Positions 32,458 to 45,130 of a stretch of DNA of 64,000 nt are shown here, in pieces. Made by a program: the position numbers and the translations under genes. Below the pieces are notes generated by a model. It had not been told where the DNA came from and did not search any database. It saw only the letters and a list, made by a program, of their open reading frames with translations. Origin of the DNA: Owenia fusiformis (Eukaryota > Annelida > Polychaeta > Sabellida > Oweniidae); the NCBI GenBank assembly GCA_903813345.2, contig CAIIXF020000008.1, forward strand, positions 36,854,867-36,918,866, given 5' to 3'. Within the stretch, counting starts at the first letter, position 1. The number at the start of each line of letters is the position of its first letter.

Positions 32458-33462
32458 GTTTAGCATGATATGTACTTCTTTCTGTAACTGGAATACGATT
32501 CTAATATACAAGCAGCACATACGTATTCCCGGGGAACCATAAATATTTTGTGTAGTGTGTGGACATTTTTCTTTTCATTTCTCTAAAATCAGATTATTCT
32601 CATAAAATTCATTCAAAGTTGGGCCTAAGCCTCTATTTTCGTATTCTGCATGTTAAGATATTTATAATGTAAAACCTAAGAGATAAATTCAATGTCTTCA
32701 GTTGAGAATAAGTATAAGGTAAATGTGTGAATTCTGCTTGTTGTTGCACTATTTTTATAATAAACAAGGTTCGATACGCAACACTGAATAGACTGCAGTC
32801 ATAGCTTAGTTGTAAAGAAAACAAAAGAAGTTGGGACGTGGTCATGCTTGAATACGATTTTAAATATATCGCCGTTTACATTTGTTGAAATCGGCCTGTA
32901 TTAATTTCAACAGGTGATCGGTGTACAAGGGCATATATTTGAGTTATTGGTTTAACGATAAGTATGACCTATGAGTGGGTAACGTTTTACAATTGCATGA
33001 AACAAATACTCCAATGGCCTAATCTCAATTTTCCTGCATAAACTATTACATTGAAATGATGGTCATTTGCTCTCTAACTTCCGCACCGCATACGTAACTT
33101 CGTAACAATTCAATAAGCCAAGACAGGACCGCTATAATCGCTACATGCCAGTGATGATACATCATAAGTAATTTGTAATTCATACTAGATGCACGATTCT
33201 CGGCAATCTTTTGTGGATTTTTCAATGAAAATCAAAGGATTAAAGACAGATTGGCTTAGTTTGTCTATTCACCACAGTTGCTGTTGCTATGACGTTCAGA
33301 TTAGACTTAAATAAGTTATTTTGGTGTTACCTTCAATAATCAATCTGATAGTACAAGATTAGTTTTCCTTGGGAAAGTCTCGTCTTGGGTGTCATGGAAT
33401 GAAATTAGCAAATCACACTTGAGAGTTTAGTATAGCAGTCATCTTGCCAGTATTGAAGAAAG
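32458..33462. other. Stretch without recognised gene
   Basis: No repeat family or coding exon was recognised. Same in the second copy (57258-58262). Confidence 0.35.
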
Positions 33463-33610
33463 TAGGCGATGCACCCTATTATGATTTTGCATTCGAATCC
33501 CATTTGCTGACTTGAAAATGAGAGAAATTTGAAAATTGGCATATTTTGACCATTTTTGGGGAGAATTGTGAAAATTAAAATTTTGCATCTAGTAATGAGA
33601 ATAATCCTCA
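33463..33610 (-). mobile_element. MITE-2 fragment
   Basis: ACTTGAAAATGAGAGAAATT, TGAAAATTGGCATATTTTGACC and GAGAATTGTGAAAATTAAAA match the central block of MITE-2. Both termini are lost. Second copy at 58263-58410. Confidence 0.6.
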
Positions 33611-33767
33611 GTAAACATTGTACAGTTTGAGAAATTTTGAAAACGACAGTACATCTCGTTTCCCTAGTAATGCTACACAACATAGGTTAAGATATTACAT
33701 TACGGATTATCTAACTTAGTAGGTTCACCTGATAAAAAACCTACTCATATTATTTCCCAGGTGCAAC

Positions 33768-34457
33768 GTGCCTTTTAGCACTGATCCGTTACAATGTTGT
33801 GCTAGGAAAGACCCTCTCAAATTCTTCAGCTGCTCTGTCATTTTTGTCATAAAAAAACTTGGCAGTAGTTTTTGTAGGGAACAACATAAATATGCTTTTG
33901 TGCTTTATGCCTCTGTGACACCTTCCCCCTCCCCCTATACTCCTTACCTTCTCAAAATGGATACTGTGGGGGGGGGTGAAATAGATGTGGGTGGGTCCTA
34001 CATGATGAGGGGTCATGGGAATTGGCTTTGTATTTTTTCTGATAATCTTACAACAGATAAACCTGTTAAAAGGAACTTATAATATTAACATGTTAATGTA
34101 TTTTGCAATGAAAACTGTTGAAAGAGATTAACCAATCAACCCAGTAAAATGTTGGCTTTATCTGAGAAAAGATACTAGATATAGAATAACCATATTTCAG
34201 GAATATGGAGATCTGCCCTTTCCACCCCTGTAACCAATATCTCAGATTTTATTTTGCAACTTCATTAGTGCTGCAATGTTTCTAAATATCCTAAATGAGC
34301 TAATCAATGCCATACTTTCACCTGGGGTTTATTTACACTTACCCTTTGATAATCAGTGAGTATATTGCCCTCTAACTCAGAAAGATGATTTCATATTTTG
34401 ACATTTAGCTGATGTTGAAGGACTGCAGTTCCACTCATGTATGTGTACATAGATATG
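33768..34457. other. Stretch without recognised gene
   Basis: A 104-codon frame (33768-34082) follows a fair acceptor (TTATTTCCCAG) but crosses a CCTTCCCCCTCCCCC/G-run tract and has no known domain. Not called as a gene. Confidence 0.3.
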
Positions 34458-34590
34458 TAGTGATCTAATCTCCCCAGGATTAAAGCAAGTGGCCGCTGCA
34501 CCCACCTGAGATTTTCAGAACTGGCTTGCACCTCAATTTGCACCTACTTGAAATTGTTGCACCCACACAAGAAATCCTATGGAGAACACT
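34458..34590 (-). mobile_element. MITE-2 deleted copy
   Basis: AGTGATCTAATCTCCCCAGG, AAAGCAAGTGGCCGCTGCAC, CCACCTGAGATTTTCAGAAC, then GCACCTACTTGAAATTGTTG and AAATCCTATGGAGAACACT. The central ~70 bp of the full element is missing. Second copy at 59258-59390. Confidence 0.65.
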
Positions 34591-36299
34591 AGACATGAAT
34601 GATCTAGAACTGTCTTTGAGAAATTCTTGATTCTGATTGGTTTATAATTATTCATTCAGGTTTTTATTGGTAATACAAAGAGACTCTTTAGTATAATCAT
34701 TGGCAACTTTTGAAAAGGGTAATTTTTACACTTAGTAATACAGTAAGTTCTCGTATCCTGGATGTTTCAAGAAATTGATACTCTACAAACGAAAACCACA
34801 CCTAGAGTAAGAGATAATCAGTCACTAGGTGGTTTGGTAGTAGTCTTCTGGCCCTCTTTCAAAATAATGTCGTTTTCAGCATTTTGAGCACATGTTAATT
34901 TTGGCATCTTTGAAACTGAACCCTGTTGGCAAAAGCTGGCTGAGGCCTGGTCTTTAATCCCTTTCTTTAGGAGGAATATTGTCAGGTGTCTGCCTCAAAG
35001 TCCCTTCTCCTATACCCCCCTTATCCTCTACCTTGTCCCCTATCCTCTAACCCCCCCCCCCCCCCTACCTACCTGATGTGTGTCTACTGATGTTATAGAT
35101 TATCAAGGCAGAGTTTTCGTTCACGTTTCTGAGAACTCTCAATTTGGAAGCATTTAACCTGAGTAACCTCCCCACTTCACTAAAACACACATCTTCTTGG
35201 CAGAGAAATTGATAATGGGCATACCCAACCCAAGGTTATGTTTTCACTATCTGCAGCAACAGGGAAGGTATATTGATAGAATCAGGACCAGAGCTTAATG
35301 CAACACTATTGAAGCTGAACCTTGTAGCTTTGATGCTGGAGATTGCTATAGTGGATTATATTATGAATTAGGGTACAAGTTATTGATGTCATATCTCATC
35401 ATATGGAGGTATATTCCTTCCAGTTCTGTGAACATTGGTTATATGCTTCAACAGGCAAGATGTAACCCTGCACAAGAAACTGATTTAATATATACTCTAA
35501 AATTAAAGTAAATGTTATGATTTGTGTAGATAATGCCAAATCAGACTATGAACTCAAAAAATGATTCCACTTCATCTTTTGACAATAACCCCTGACTTTC
35601 ATTATGTATTGAAACTCATAAGAACCATTTGAGTTTGTTAAGATCTCATTAACTGTCAAATCCTCTATGATAATCAGAGGGCAAGTTAATATGGAATTTA
35701 AAGGGTAGTGATGTGTTAAGGGTTGTAGAAATGCATGAAAAAGTATGTCAGTTATCTCTGTGTAAGATCATGGATTGTTGGTCTTATGCCTGGGAGGAAA
35801 TACTTGTGTTTGATGGTGGGTTGTCAGTATTAGGGTTTGTTTGTTATTTGTTAAGGTCATATGATGCCAGGTAAATCTATAATCTGTCTCAGCTTTGTAC
35901 CAGCGATCAGGGTGATCAGTGTAGCATTGAAGAAATTTGGATCCCCAAGTTTAGAATTTAGAAAATGAATTTGAATTTGTAACATTTGAACATCATGTAT
36001 GGTAAAAGTATAGGGAAAAATTAATGTAAAATTTATTGAAAAGGTGTGCTGCATTGTATTTGCTTTGTATCTTACTTCCCAAACCAATTTTTGAGCCAGA
36101 ATGGAATTTGATACTTTCATGGGTGAGATAGGGGTTTGATTGGGGCATGTCCATATTATTTGACCAATGAGAATATTTTTGACTTGTGAGTTAGCAGTTC
36201 ATAAATAACAAGAGCTGCTGTTTAGCACATGGTCAGAAAATAGTGAAAACAGGTTTGTAGCCAGGTTTATACCTTAACATTATACTCCTGTGGTTATCT
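34591..36299. other. Stretch without gene; 15-C run and MITE-5 end fragment
   Basis: TTGGCAAAAGCTGGCTGAGG near 34926 looks like an eroded reverse end of MITE-5. A run of 15 C is at 35051-35065. No coding exon was recognised. Repeated at +24,800. Confidence 0.35.
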
Positions 36300-36465
36300 C
36301 TTTCAAAAATTCATGATGATCATGTTTTAAAATTGAAATTACAGTGAAAAGGAGTGGAATGAACAAGAAATGAAATAAACAGGCATGTAGATAACACTCT
36401 AAATTGTTTAAAAATGCAAGAAAATCAGACACTTTATTCAAATTTTGGAGAGAAATAACATGAAA
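36300..36465 (-). repeat. Repeat-3 copy
   Basis: TCATGATGATCATGTTTTAA, GAAATTACAGTGAAAAGGAG, AAATAAACAGGCATGTAG, AACACTCTAAATTG, GAAAATCAGACACTTTATTC, GAGAGAAATAACATGAAA, in the same order as the 19455 copy. Second copy at 61100-61265. Confidence 0.65.
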
Positions 36466-38154
36466 TTGACATGACCAAAGAGAAGATTCATGCATGGTTA
36501 TAAAAGCTTTTTTAGCCCTTGACTCTAGGAGATAAATCATAGATACTGCTTATCTCTGAAGTGATCATGGGGAAACCCAATGGGCCATAGAGATAGCCTC
36601 AAAAGGAACCTTGCTTTGATGAATTCAGTTTTTGAGGTGAAATCAAGTTGATTTTATGTCTTACATTGGGCTATAGGCTTTCATGTATTTTTTTCAGTTC
36701 TAAATATTAAGGTAAAGATTAAGAATTTATGAGAGGCTGATCAGAAACTCAATGAAAGACTAAGACTACTACTTAACAATTAAATTGAAGAATGACTTTA
36801 TTTGATACTTTCATGCAGCGCTTTTTGAGCTTAAGGTCAAATGTTGACCTCTTGGTATAATCATCATGAGGACGACTTAGACAAGTGAACACATCAGTAC
36901 ATTGATGATAATAAGTAAATAAATGAAATGTTTGTGTCAGGTATCTTATAAATAGAGGGGAGAGCGCTGGCCTTGTATCCCCTCCCCCTTCTCCCATTTC
37001 TATGGAAAAACGATGTTAAGGGGATCATTCAAGATCAATTTAAAAGGCTACATAGGGGAAATGAGAACTGCTTATGAGCTATTCGAGAATAATTCCCCCA
37101 TTATTTTTTTCTACGAAAATGATATTAGGATTTGTGCAATTATAAAACTTAGGGCCTGGAAATTACTTAACAAATATGTTTACTTTTCATTAGTTCAAAT
37201 ATGCTAGCAAGGAAGTATGGTAAATATCATAACTCATAAGTCTGAATGTCAAAACAAAATGCTAATGTACAAAATACAGACATAACTTTGATATAATGAT
37301 TTAAAAAAAGGGAAAGTACGTCCTGATTAAGAAACCACAACAGGGAAACATTAGAAAAAAATATGAAATTATAGCACTGAAGAAGTGTTTTACTTTGAAC
37401 CTTTTTTCTTATTTTGATTCTTGTTTTGCCTCCCATTTAACCTCCCATTTTGCCTCTTCTGATTAAAATAATCTAATACAGATTTAAATAGAGTTGTATT
37501 TTGTGATTCTGCAGTCATAATTGGGTGCCAATGAATTTCAATTGGGTGCAGGTTCAATTGGGTGTGGCACCTAGTTGCTTCATTAGAAACTTATCGCCAT
37601 AGCAACAACCACAAAATGAATAAACACTAGTTTTGAGTGTTGATTTTGAAGACCACTATTTCAGTTTCACATGATACCAATTTGAGTTCCCGCTGGCATA
37701 GAATTTAATGAATATTCTGGGTCACGGAGAAGTAAAATCTGAAATCCTAGCTGCACTTGGCAGAGATCCTGTAAATGTACGTTGTAAACAGCTAGAATGA
37801 TTACACTAATGAATTCCAGAGTCATGCGTTCTTGTTTTTTACAGAGTACTGCGTGAATATGTACCCTACTGATATGACATTGCTTTGATTAGTAGGTAGA
37901 AACAAAATAGATCACTTTTGTAGAAAAATAGTTTTTACCTCACTGTTTTTGGCTTGTTGGTTGATATTATTTTTTGGTATTCCTGGTTAATGTTGTTTGT
38001 GATACAGACTATTATTTTTTGTGGAGGAGGTTCCAAAATTCAGAGTGCTTCATGAAATTTATTTTGTGGGAGTGGTTTTAAAGTCAGTATTGTACATGAG
38101 AGAATAATCAAGATCATTCAAGAAAATTTTTTATCCTTGCTGGTCCTCTCTAGA
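36466..38154. other. Stretch without recognised gene
   Basis: CAATTGGGTGCAGGTTCAAT and neighbours at about 37530-37570 form three close GGGTG phrases. Otherwise plain AT-rich. Repeated at +24,800. Confidence 0.3.
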
Positions 38155-38275
38155 ATTTGATGAATAATTTTCCAGCATTTCCATATAATTTAGAATGTTG
38201 ACTACATGTATTTACCTTTTTCTCCTTGCTGATTCTACTCTTTTCCACTCTATTTTGCATTTCAAAACATGACCC
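38155..38275 (+). repeat. Repeat-3 copy
   Basis: TTTAGAATGTTGACTACATG, TTTCTCCTTGCTGATTCTAC, CTCTATTTTGCATTTCAAAA, CATGACCCCC. Second copy at 62955-63075. Confidence 0.65.
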
Positions 38276-40057
38276 CCTCTCCTTGCATTTTTCACAAGGC
38301 TGGGGAGAAAAAATGCTTGTATAACAAGCAGTTTTGAGTTGAAATAGAACCAGCACCTGGGCCTCTTAAGCTGCATGCAGATAAGTTAGGTTGATTCGAC
38401 CTTTTAACAAAAACTGTTATTTTAGCAATCATTGCCTTCTGCAGACATTCAGCTATACATTTCTATAAATAATGTTTGTAATGTGATTGATATATTTTGC
38501 TGTTTTTTAAGATATTAAGGTTAGGGTATCATTACATTTTAAGATATCTTTCTTAGGCATTTTTGTGGCCTATTATTATTTTTTTATGTTAATGAGGGAG
38601 TAAGAAGACAGAAGGTATACAATGCCCAAAACATAAGTTATATGGTTTATGGCGCCTCATGCTAGTTCAAAGAAATACCCCCCCCCCTAACACTGGGTAT
38701 GGTTACAAGAACTTGATGCTATAGTCACTTATACAAGAAATTTCATGTTCAGTAAAATCCCTAAAATTGTGAATTTAACATGGGAGCCAATAGGAGGGAA
38801 AATGAGTCCTTTGAAAAAAGTGTTCATGTAAAAAAGGTATTTACATTTAAAGGGTGTTCAAATGGTAACTGTTCAAATTGAGTGGTTAAGCCATCCTAAG
38901 CAATACCCAAAATTGAAGCTATATCCTCCCTTTATTTATACCGACATATTCTCAAGCAAATTCAGTCCTTTTAATTTCTTGAGGTTCTGCATTAGACTGA
39001 ATTTATCTAGTCTTGACTCATTGCGTCAAGCCCTTTTCCTCCCCCTTTCTCTTTAATATCAGTGAAAAAACATACAAAAATGAAGTGGGTATATGGGCTT
39101 GTTACGAGACTAGACTTGAACATATGTCGGCATATATCACTTCACACACTTCGAACATCTTACATCCTGGTATTGTTTGCTTCGTTTTTTAGTAGCAATG
39201 AATGTCGGGGAAAGTACTAATATCAGCGTTTAATTACAGAAATATTGAGTCTATTAAGCCACTTTGAAAAGTAAACAACTTATGCTCCAACTGTTCTGAA
39301 TTATGATTGGTAGATCATAGACAGACACCTGGTTCGATTAAATATCAAGAGCATCGTGAACTTATTCATTTTTTGCGAAACAGCATCTGAATTTAGATTC
39401 TAGATGGTAACACCAAGATATGGGTATGTTATGATATTTATTTCTACTTCTAATAATACTAATAAAATAACAAAGCAATCAGTAAGACGCAAAACATATA
39501 CTGTGATGGAAACACATTAGTGGCCTGAACAGAGTGGATCAGGATTCACTAAAATTCTTATTGTTGTCTATCCTCAACTTATTTTCAAGTTAGGTACTCA
39601 GATTTGATATGAACCAATCTGATACCTATTATTGGCTATTGTTATATAAAAACCTTGATGTAAACACATCTACTATATGAACACCTCACTTAATCCTTAT
39701 CATATACTTTGCTAGAAACACTGATTTGTGTCTAAAATACCTTCCTAATATGAAAGCCTTATTGGAAACATTATTTATGGGATGAGCACTTCCCTTGATA
39801 TTGATTGCTATTATAGACACGTTAGTACCATGACTTCACAAGCTGTAGAATGATGTGTGTAATAATAGTCATCAAAGCATGATAATATTAGATTATCTAA
39901 TCAGCCAGAAAAATTCATGGTATGAAAACAACTACTTTTTCTGTAGGTTCATTAAAACAAAATCGTATTACTCTGTTAATGTCAGTCGGGAATGTCAATA
40001 TGGGAAATCATGATCAAATCATCAGGTGGTATTATGTATCATGAAACTCGGAGACTA
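38276..40057. other. Stretch without gene; pogo-like fragment near 39650
   Basis: A C run of 11 is at ~38677. Around 39655-39790, GTAAACACATCTAC, ATGAACACCTCACTTAATCC and similar phrases resemble the interior of the pogo-like MITEs at 21178 and 52363. From 39201 on the sequence is outside the part of the duplication visible here. Confidence 0.35.
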
Positions 40058-40232
40058 CAGGCCCGTAGCCAGCTTTTGCCAATGGGGGTTCACAATATTT
40101 AAAAGAAATCCAAATTGGGTTCAATTTAACAAATTTAGCCCAAAATCACATGGAAATGCTCAAAATGATGAAATACTACGTTACTTTGAAAGAATTTTTG
40201 GTTCCCCTGAACTCCCCCTGGCTATAGGCCTG
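40058..40232 (+). mobile_element. MITE-5, full-length copy
   Basis: 175 bp, ends CAGGCCCGTAGCCAG and CTGGCTATAGGCCTG, flanked by identical GACTA (40053-40057 and 40233-40237). The interior contains AATGGGGGTTCACAATATTT and a degraded complement. Non-coding. Confidence 0.88.
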
Positions 40233-41206
40233 GACTAATAGGATTCTAGTGAAGACAAAGTGCTCAAGAGATTTAATTTCAACTACTGTATATACAAAGG
40301 GTAGTCATTGTGGAACTTCAATTTCATGCAATTTTGGTTGTTTTTAAAGAAACCAAAATATTTCACTTATAACCCACAATTAAAACTGTAATAATAGGAT
40401 TCCCATTGTTGAAAAAACATTGTTCTGTTTTTGCTAACTGATGACGTCTGGTTGACGGTACTATTGTTTCAAAACCAGGCCTGATTCTGTTTTCGTTTCT
40501 GTTCACACCAGGGGCGTAAACTCTGGCATTGTGAGCACTGGCCAGCCCTGTCTCTGAACTCTTTTCATTCAGTCAGTGACATCAAATACTTTGTTGTATT
40601 TCTTGTTGCCTGGTGATTTCTCGGAATTGTTAACTGAATTGCAAAAAAAGTCATCCTAACCTATAAGAACGTGCACATTTTTGGTTATGTAACAATTGTT
40701 AGCACGTCTCATGTCGTGTTGCCCTGACCTTAGAGTTGAATCCTGGTTAAGAATTTTCAGTATTCAAACAATCTGTATATTTCATCTATTTTTGTGTGTA
40801 TATTTTTGAGTGTCTGGGCTAGAGGGTTATTGGCATATGTTTTTATTTATGTATTTATCTAAGCATTAATAGGTATCGAAACATTCTTTATCAGTGAATT
40901 ATATGTCACAGAATCTTTAATCTTGGAACTTCTACAACATGATACACCATGCCATCTCATTTCTTCTCAGCCCTGAGTGAAACAGAAAGATGCTATGAGT
41001 ATCAGAATGGAAATTCTATATATAAACTGATTTTGAGAAGATGTTTATTTAAATTTTTAACATTATGTTTCAGCTTATTCAAAAGTAATAATCCAAATTC
41101 TCAGAAATTGGTTCTAGGACGGGATTGATTTGGTTGCTTACTGTGATCTCAATAGTTCTCTTGTTATCCAATGACGTGGTCATAAAACACTTATCCAACC
41201 CTTTAA
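40233..41206. other. Stretch without recognised gene
   Basis: A 30-bp phrase near 40979-41009 (CAGAAAGATGCTATGAGTAT..) recurs inverted near 44605-44637 inside the giant foldback. Nothing else is assignable. Confidence 0.35.
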
Positions 41207-41318
41207 ATACTCACTCAACTATATACACTCACTCATAACCAAATAAATAGTCACTCAACTATATCATTACTCACTCAAGAATACAAATACTCACTCAATT
41301 ATATAAATACTCACATCA
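41207..41318 (+). repeat. Minisatellite, imperfect ~22-26 bp units
   Basis: Five to six units built on ATACTCACTCAACTATATA, with variable spacers (AACCAAATAAATAG, CATT). Confidence 0.85.
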
Positions 41319-41399
41319 CTTCTGACTCAACATTCTCTTTACTATTCATGTATTCAAAAGAACATGATATATTAATTAAGGTGACCTATCATTAAACCT

Positions 41400-41555
41400 A
41401 TTTCATGTTTTTCTCTGTAAAATTTGAATGAACTACCAGGTTTTCTTGCATTTCTATATACAAATTAGAGTGTTGACTACATGCCTGTTTATTTTATTTC
41501 ATGCTAATTTCACTCTTTCTCTTGTAATTTGCATTTCAAAACTTGACCGTCATGA
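41400..41555 (+). repeat. Repeat-3 copy
   Basis: GAATGAACTACCAGGTTTTC, TTAGAGTGTTGACTACATGC, CTGTTTATTTTATTTCATGC, TAATTTCACTCTTTC, TTTGCATTTCAAAACTTGACC. Closest to the 50205 copy. Confidence 0.7.
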
Positions 41556-42209
41556 TATATTTGGTGAGGAAATCTGAGATTATGTGTGGTAATTCCTCTT
41601 ATGTTCAGGTGGAAATCCTTTGATCCTCTAATCAATACACCTGAATTTCTCATAAACTGGAAACTACTGTACCGTATATCATATCTAATTTATGTTTGCA
41701 ATTTCGAATTGCAAATTATACCAAAATTTTGCCAAATATCTTCATTTTTGCATCGTGATAAACACTTCATCTGAGTTTTGTCTTTTGGTATCAATTTAAA
41801 AAAATTAATAACTGTAACATATAATATTCATAAATCAATGGTGGAATTTAGTTTATTTAAGCAGTATGATTTACTGTATTTTTCTGCACCCTACATGCCT
41901 TTTTCTCATGTAGCCTAAACTCTGTTTAATACCTCTCCTCTTTTCACCTCTTGGACACAAATTGAAAAAGGAGACAAGGGACCCAAAGAAAACCTACAAA
42001 AAATAAAATAAAAAAATTGGAGATTCTTCAAACCGAGGATTCTGTGAAACCGTAATCTTCTTATATACCCCCCCCCCTTCCTTGTTTCACTTTAGACATG
42101 AACTAATGGACATCAATACAAGGGGGATCAACTAATCTTCAAAATCCCCATGTAACCTCCAAATAAACTAGGGAACCAGAGGCCTGATAAAAACCAATAC
42201 ATGGATTTA
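41556..42209. other. Stretch without recognised gene
   Basis: A C run is at ~42068. No exon or repeat boundary was recognised up to the start of the giant foldback. Confidence 0.35.
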
Positions 42210-43655
42210 GGTAGTAAGCTAGCACCCAAAAATGTATTAGTTCGTGAACAAATTGAAATTACTTGATTCTTATGTATTTTTATGTGATACTTCAGAATAT
42301 GTTTGTCTGACGCGCCGTATCCGGGGCGAAAGTTGTCAAATTGGCGTTTTCGACCCTAAAATGGAAAATTACAGGGGGTACTTTATCATCATTGAACAAA
42401 TCCTTCAGTTGGTCTTCAATCATCATAATAATTTTATGGGGAGTTTATTGGATCATGCTGAGGTAGTATGTTAAGGTTCAATCACCTGTCACTCATGGTT
42501 GCCATGGAAACCACAATTTTCATTGAAAAATCCTTAATTTTGGCCAAACCTGTACAGGTACATAATATAGAATGAGGATTATTTTTCAAATCAACAGATA
42601 TAAGAATATTTTAGCACACCCAAAGTGGCCAGGGAAGTTCAAGCATTTGTTTAAGCATAAAGGATATTGCAATTTATATAATTGGCAAGTCTCAAAGACC
42701 ATACTACTACATAAGTTATCAGAAGTGGGCGTCGCCCCCATAATAGTAAATGATTACCATTCTCTGAAAAGACAGAGTTTAACTTGACTTTTGAGATACA
42801 TTTATATTGAAGTTCTTTGAATATACTTAATATCATGCATTTCTGGTAAATAATGTACATATAAGTGTAAAAGTTGTTGCATGGGGAGCGGAGGGGGGGG
42901 GGTGGTAGTAACAGAATTTGGAGGGGGCAGAGCTAATCAGCCTTAGTATAATTCTCATTTATATAGTTCTGGATTTTCAAAGGTTACATCTTCTGGGTCT
43001 TCTTCATTTTCATTTCAATATATAGGTACTACATTTTACATGATTAGTGTCAAAGACCATACCATTACATAAGTGATCAAAAGTAGGCAGCATCACCTTC
43101 ATAATAGTAGATGATTTCCATTCTCTATAAATACAGGGTTTAAGTAGAATTTTCAAGATATATATATATTTATCATTTATACTTCTTTGATTATACTTAA
43201 TATCAACCATTTCAGGTAAATAATATACATCTCACTGGTGTCAGTTGAGAAGATATTTATAGTTTTCATTGACTTAAACTACTTTATAGTCGATGTAATA
43301 CTTTAATATTTGAACTAAACCAGACTTATATGGCATATACCATCGCTCGATACTGACCAGTGACATCTGAGTTTTATAGTTATTGCATGAGAGGCAGGTT
43401 GAGAGAGGGGGGGGGGGCTTGTAATAGAAACTGGAAGGGGGCTCATAATACTTCGTTCTGGATTTACTAAGGAACATGTACATATTCTAGGTCTTCTTCA
43501 TATTCATCTCAATATATGGGATATTACAATAAACATGATAGGTAAGTATCCAAGACCAAACAATTACATAAGTGATCAAAAGTGGGAATCTCCCCAACAA
43601 CAGTATATGGTTCATTCTCTACAAACAGAGTTCAACTTGAGTTTTAAGATCATCC

Positions 43656-43860
43656 AGTGATCTCCCCAGGATTTCTTCTTAGGTGGGTACAAAAGTTTCA
43701 TTTTCACAATTTAGACCAAAATTGGTCAAAATATGCTGATTTTTCATGATTTTTCTAACTTTCAAGTGGGTGCATATGGATTTTCAGGTGGGTGCAAATC
43801 TATTTTCAAAATCTCAGGTGGGTACTGCGCCCACTTGCTTTAATGCTTGGAAGATCACTG
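43656..43860 (+). mobile_element. MITE-2 copy, inserted in the giant foldback's left arm
   Basis: Starts AGTGATCTCCCCAGGATTTC and ends GCTTGGAAGATCACTG. The full interior is present (TCTTAGGTGGGTACAAAAGT, TTTTCACAATTTAGACCAAA, AAGTGGGTGCATATGGATTT, GGTGGGTGCAAATCTATTTT). It marks the inner end of the left tandem units. Confidence 0.82.
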
Positions 43861-43908
43861 TCATCTATACGTCATCCATACTTCTATTATTTAAGAAATA
43901 TAGACTGA

Positions 43909-44021
43909 AGAGCAGGTGTTATATTGACAAATACACTCCACATGGCTATGCAAGAGAGTGAGGGGTTCGAAAGCTTTTGTACCTAGCCCTAAGGGGTCAT
44001 TGTCAATATCACACCTGCTCT
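43909..44021. repeat. 113-bp inverted-end element inside the foldback
   Basis: AGAGCAGGTGTTATATTGAC and GTCAATATCACACCTGCTCT are inverted ends of ~20 bp with one difference. The ~70-bp centre contains AGGGGTTCGAAAGC and CCTAAGGGGTC. Probably a small MITE. Confidence 0.65.
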
Positions 44022-45130
44022 GAGGTATATATTACAATTCAAACATGAAAACTCCCCAAAATTTTTCGAATATTCACAATTTCGAATTTGTGATATTTGT
44101 AATCACAAATTACTCATATTACCAAGGGTAGTGTTGACATATATACCCCAGGTAAAATGTTGACTTTGTTCACAGTTTATAGAAGGCGTGAATACAGTCA
44201 TGTTCAAATATAATTTATATAAACCATTTCTCATAAATATGTTTAGTAGTATAGTTTTTACATGAGGTGAGGGTGGAGAAGTGGTTTCAGACCTAGGAGG
44301 GAGCTCTACTCCCTCCCAATTATTCTGTTACTACTCCCATCTAGGGCCTGGCATAATATATGCAGCCTTCATACCTTCGCTAGATGAAGTAAGTGCCAGG
44401 CTTTGAAGGGGCAGGATAGCACATTTTAAAAAGATGGAGCACCATGTTGAGTCCCAGCTGAATGACTCTCAAATCTGCAAGTGTTTAGTGGTATTTTCTC
44501 TTGAGAGATTGTTGATATATCAATATCATGCGATAAATCACAAGAATGAAAATGATCAGACTATGAGAAGGCTCATCTATTAGTTGTTATTGTATTGCCA
44601 TGACTAGACATTCTGATACTCATAGCATCTTTCTGTCTCACCTGAAGGGTCACTAGATCACTAGAAAGGATATGGCATTTCCCACCTGCTACACAGTAGA
44701 TTTTTTCTTGGCATATTCTGGTCCTATTCAATTAAGTGTAACTGGTATAGTTGCTTCTTGTTTGCATCCTTATTCATGAACTCATTCCAATCTTAAGGGA
44801 CTCATGTATTTCTATAACCCATCAGAGAATCCATGAAATTTAGTATGATATTTCCTTAGGGCCCATATGGGCCCAGAGAGTGATATTGTCACAAGGAATA
44901 AACACATTTTCAATCCATCTCTCATGTGCATTTTAAAGACTACATATCTTTCATTTATAAGTCCTTCAATCAATGTGTTAGGATAATCACAGAATACAGC
45001 AAAGTGTAGTGCTGGACAAACAAAAGAAGACTGATTAATATAATAAAAAAACATTTATGTTAAGCCACAATGTCTTACACCAGCAAAACCACATAAACCA
45101 ATTGAAATAGAAGTTTAGGCCCAATAAAAC
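44022..45130. other. Unique interior of the giant foldback
   Basis: AT-rich. A hairpin around GCCTGGCATA..GTGCCAGGC lies near 44346-44402. No intact gene. Confidence 0.4.

Larger units (their letters stand above)
28195..39200 (+). repeat. First copy of the 24.8-kb-period duplication (part shared in window)
   Basis: From ATGAAACATTTTGAAAC at 28195 onward the sequence recurs at 52995 with a constant offset of 24,800 to the window end (39200 = 64000). I compared many lines, including the 15-C run at 35051 and other homopolymers, and saw no difference. The match breaks sharply at 28194/52994 with no homology to the left. If tandem, the unit is 28195-52994. Confidence 0.95.

Noticed and set aside
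33768-34082. 104-codon frame after a plausible acceptor
   Set aside because: It translates a CCTTCCCCCTCCCCC and poly-G tract and lacks any family feature. The identical frame at +24,800 only reflects the duplication.
39330-39350. GGTTCGATTAAAT as a tRNA T-arm
   Set aside because: No acceptor stem, anticodon arm or A box can be fitted around it. I found no tRNA or rRNA gene in the window.
41207-41318. Direct repeats resembling a CRISPR array
   Set aside because: Units and spacers are both imperfect and AT-rich, the context is a eukaryotic genome, and there are no cas genes. It is a minisatellite.
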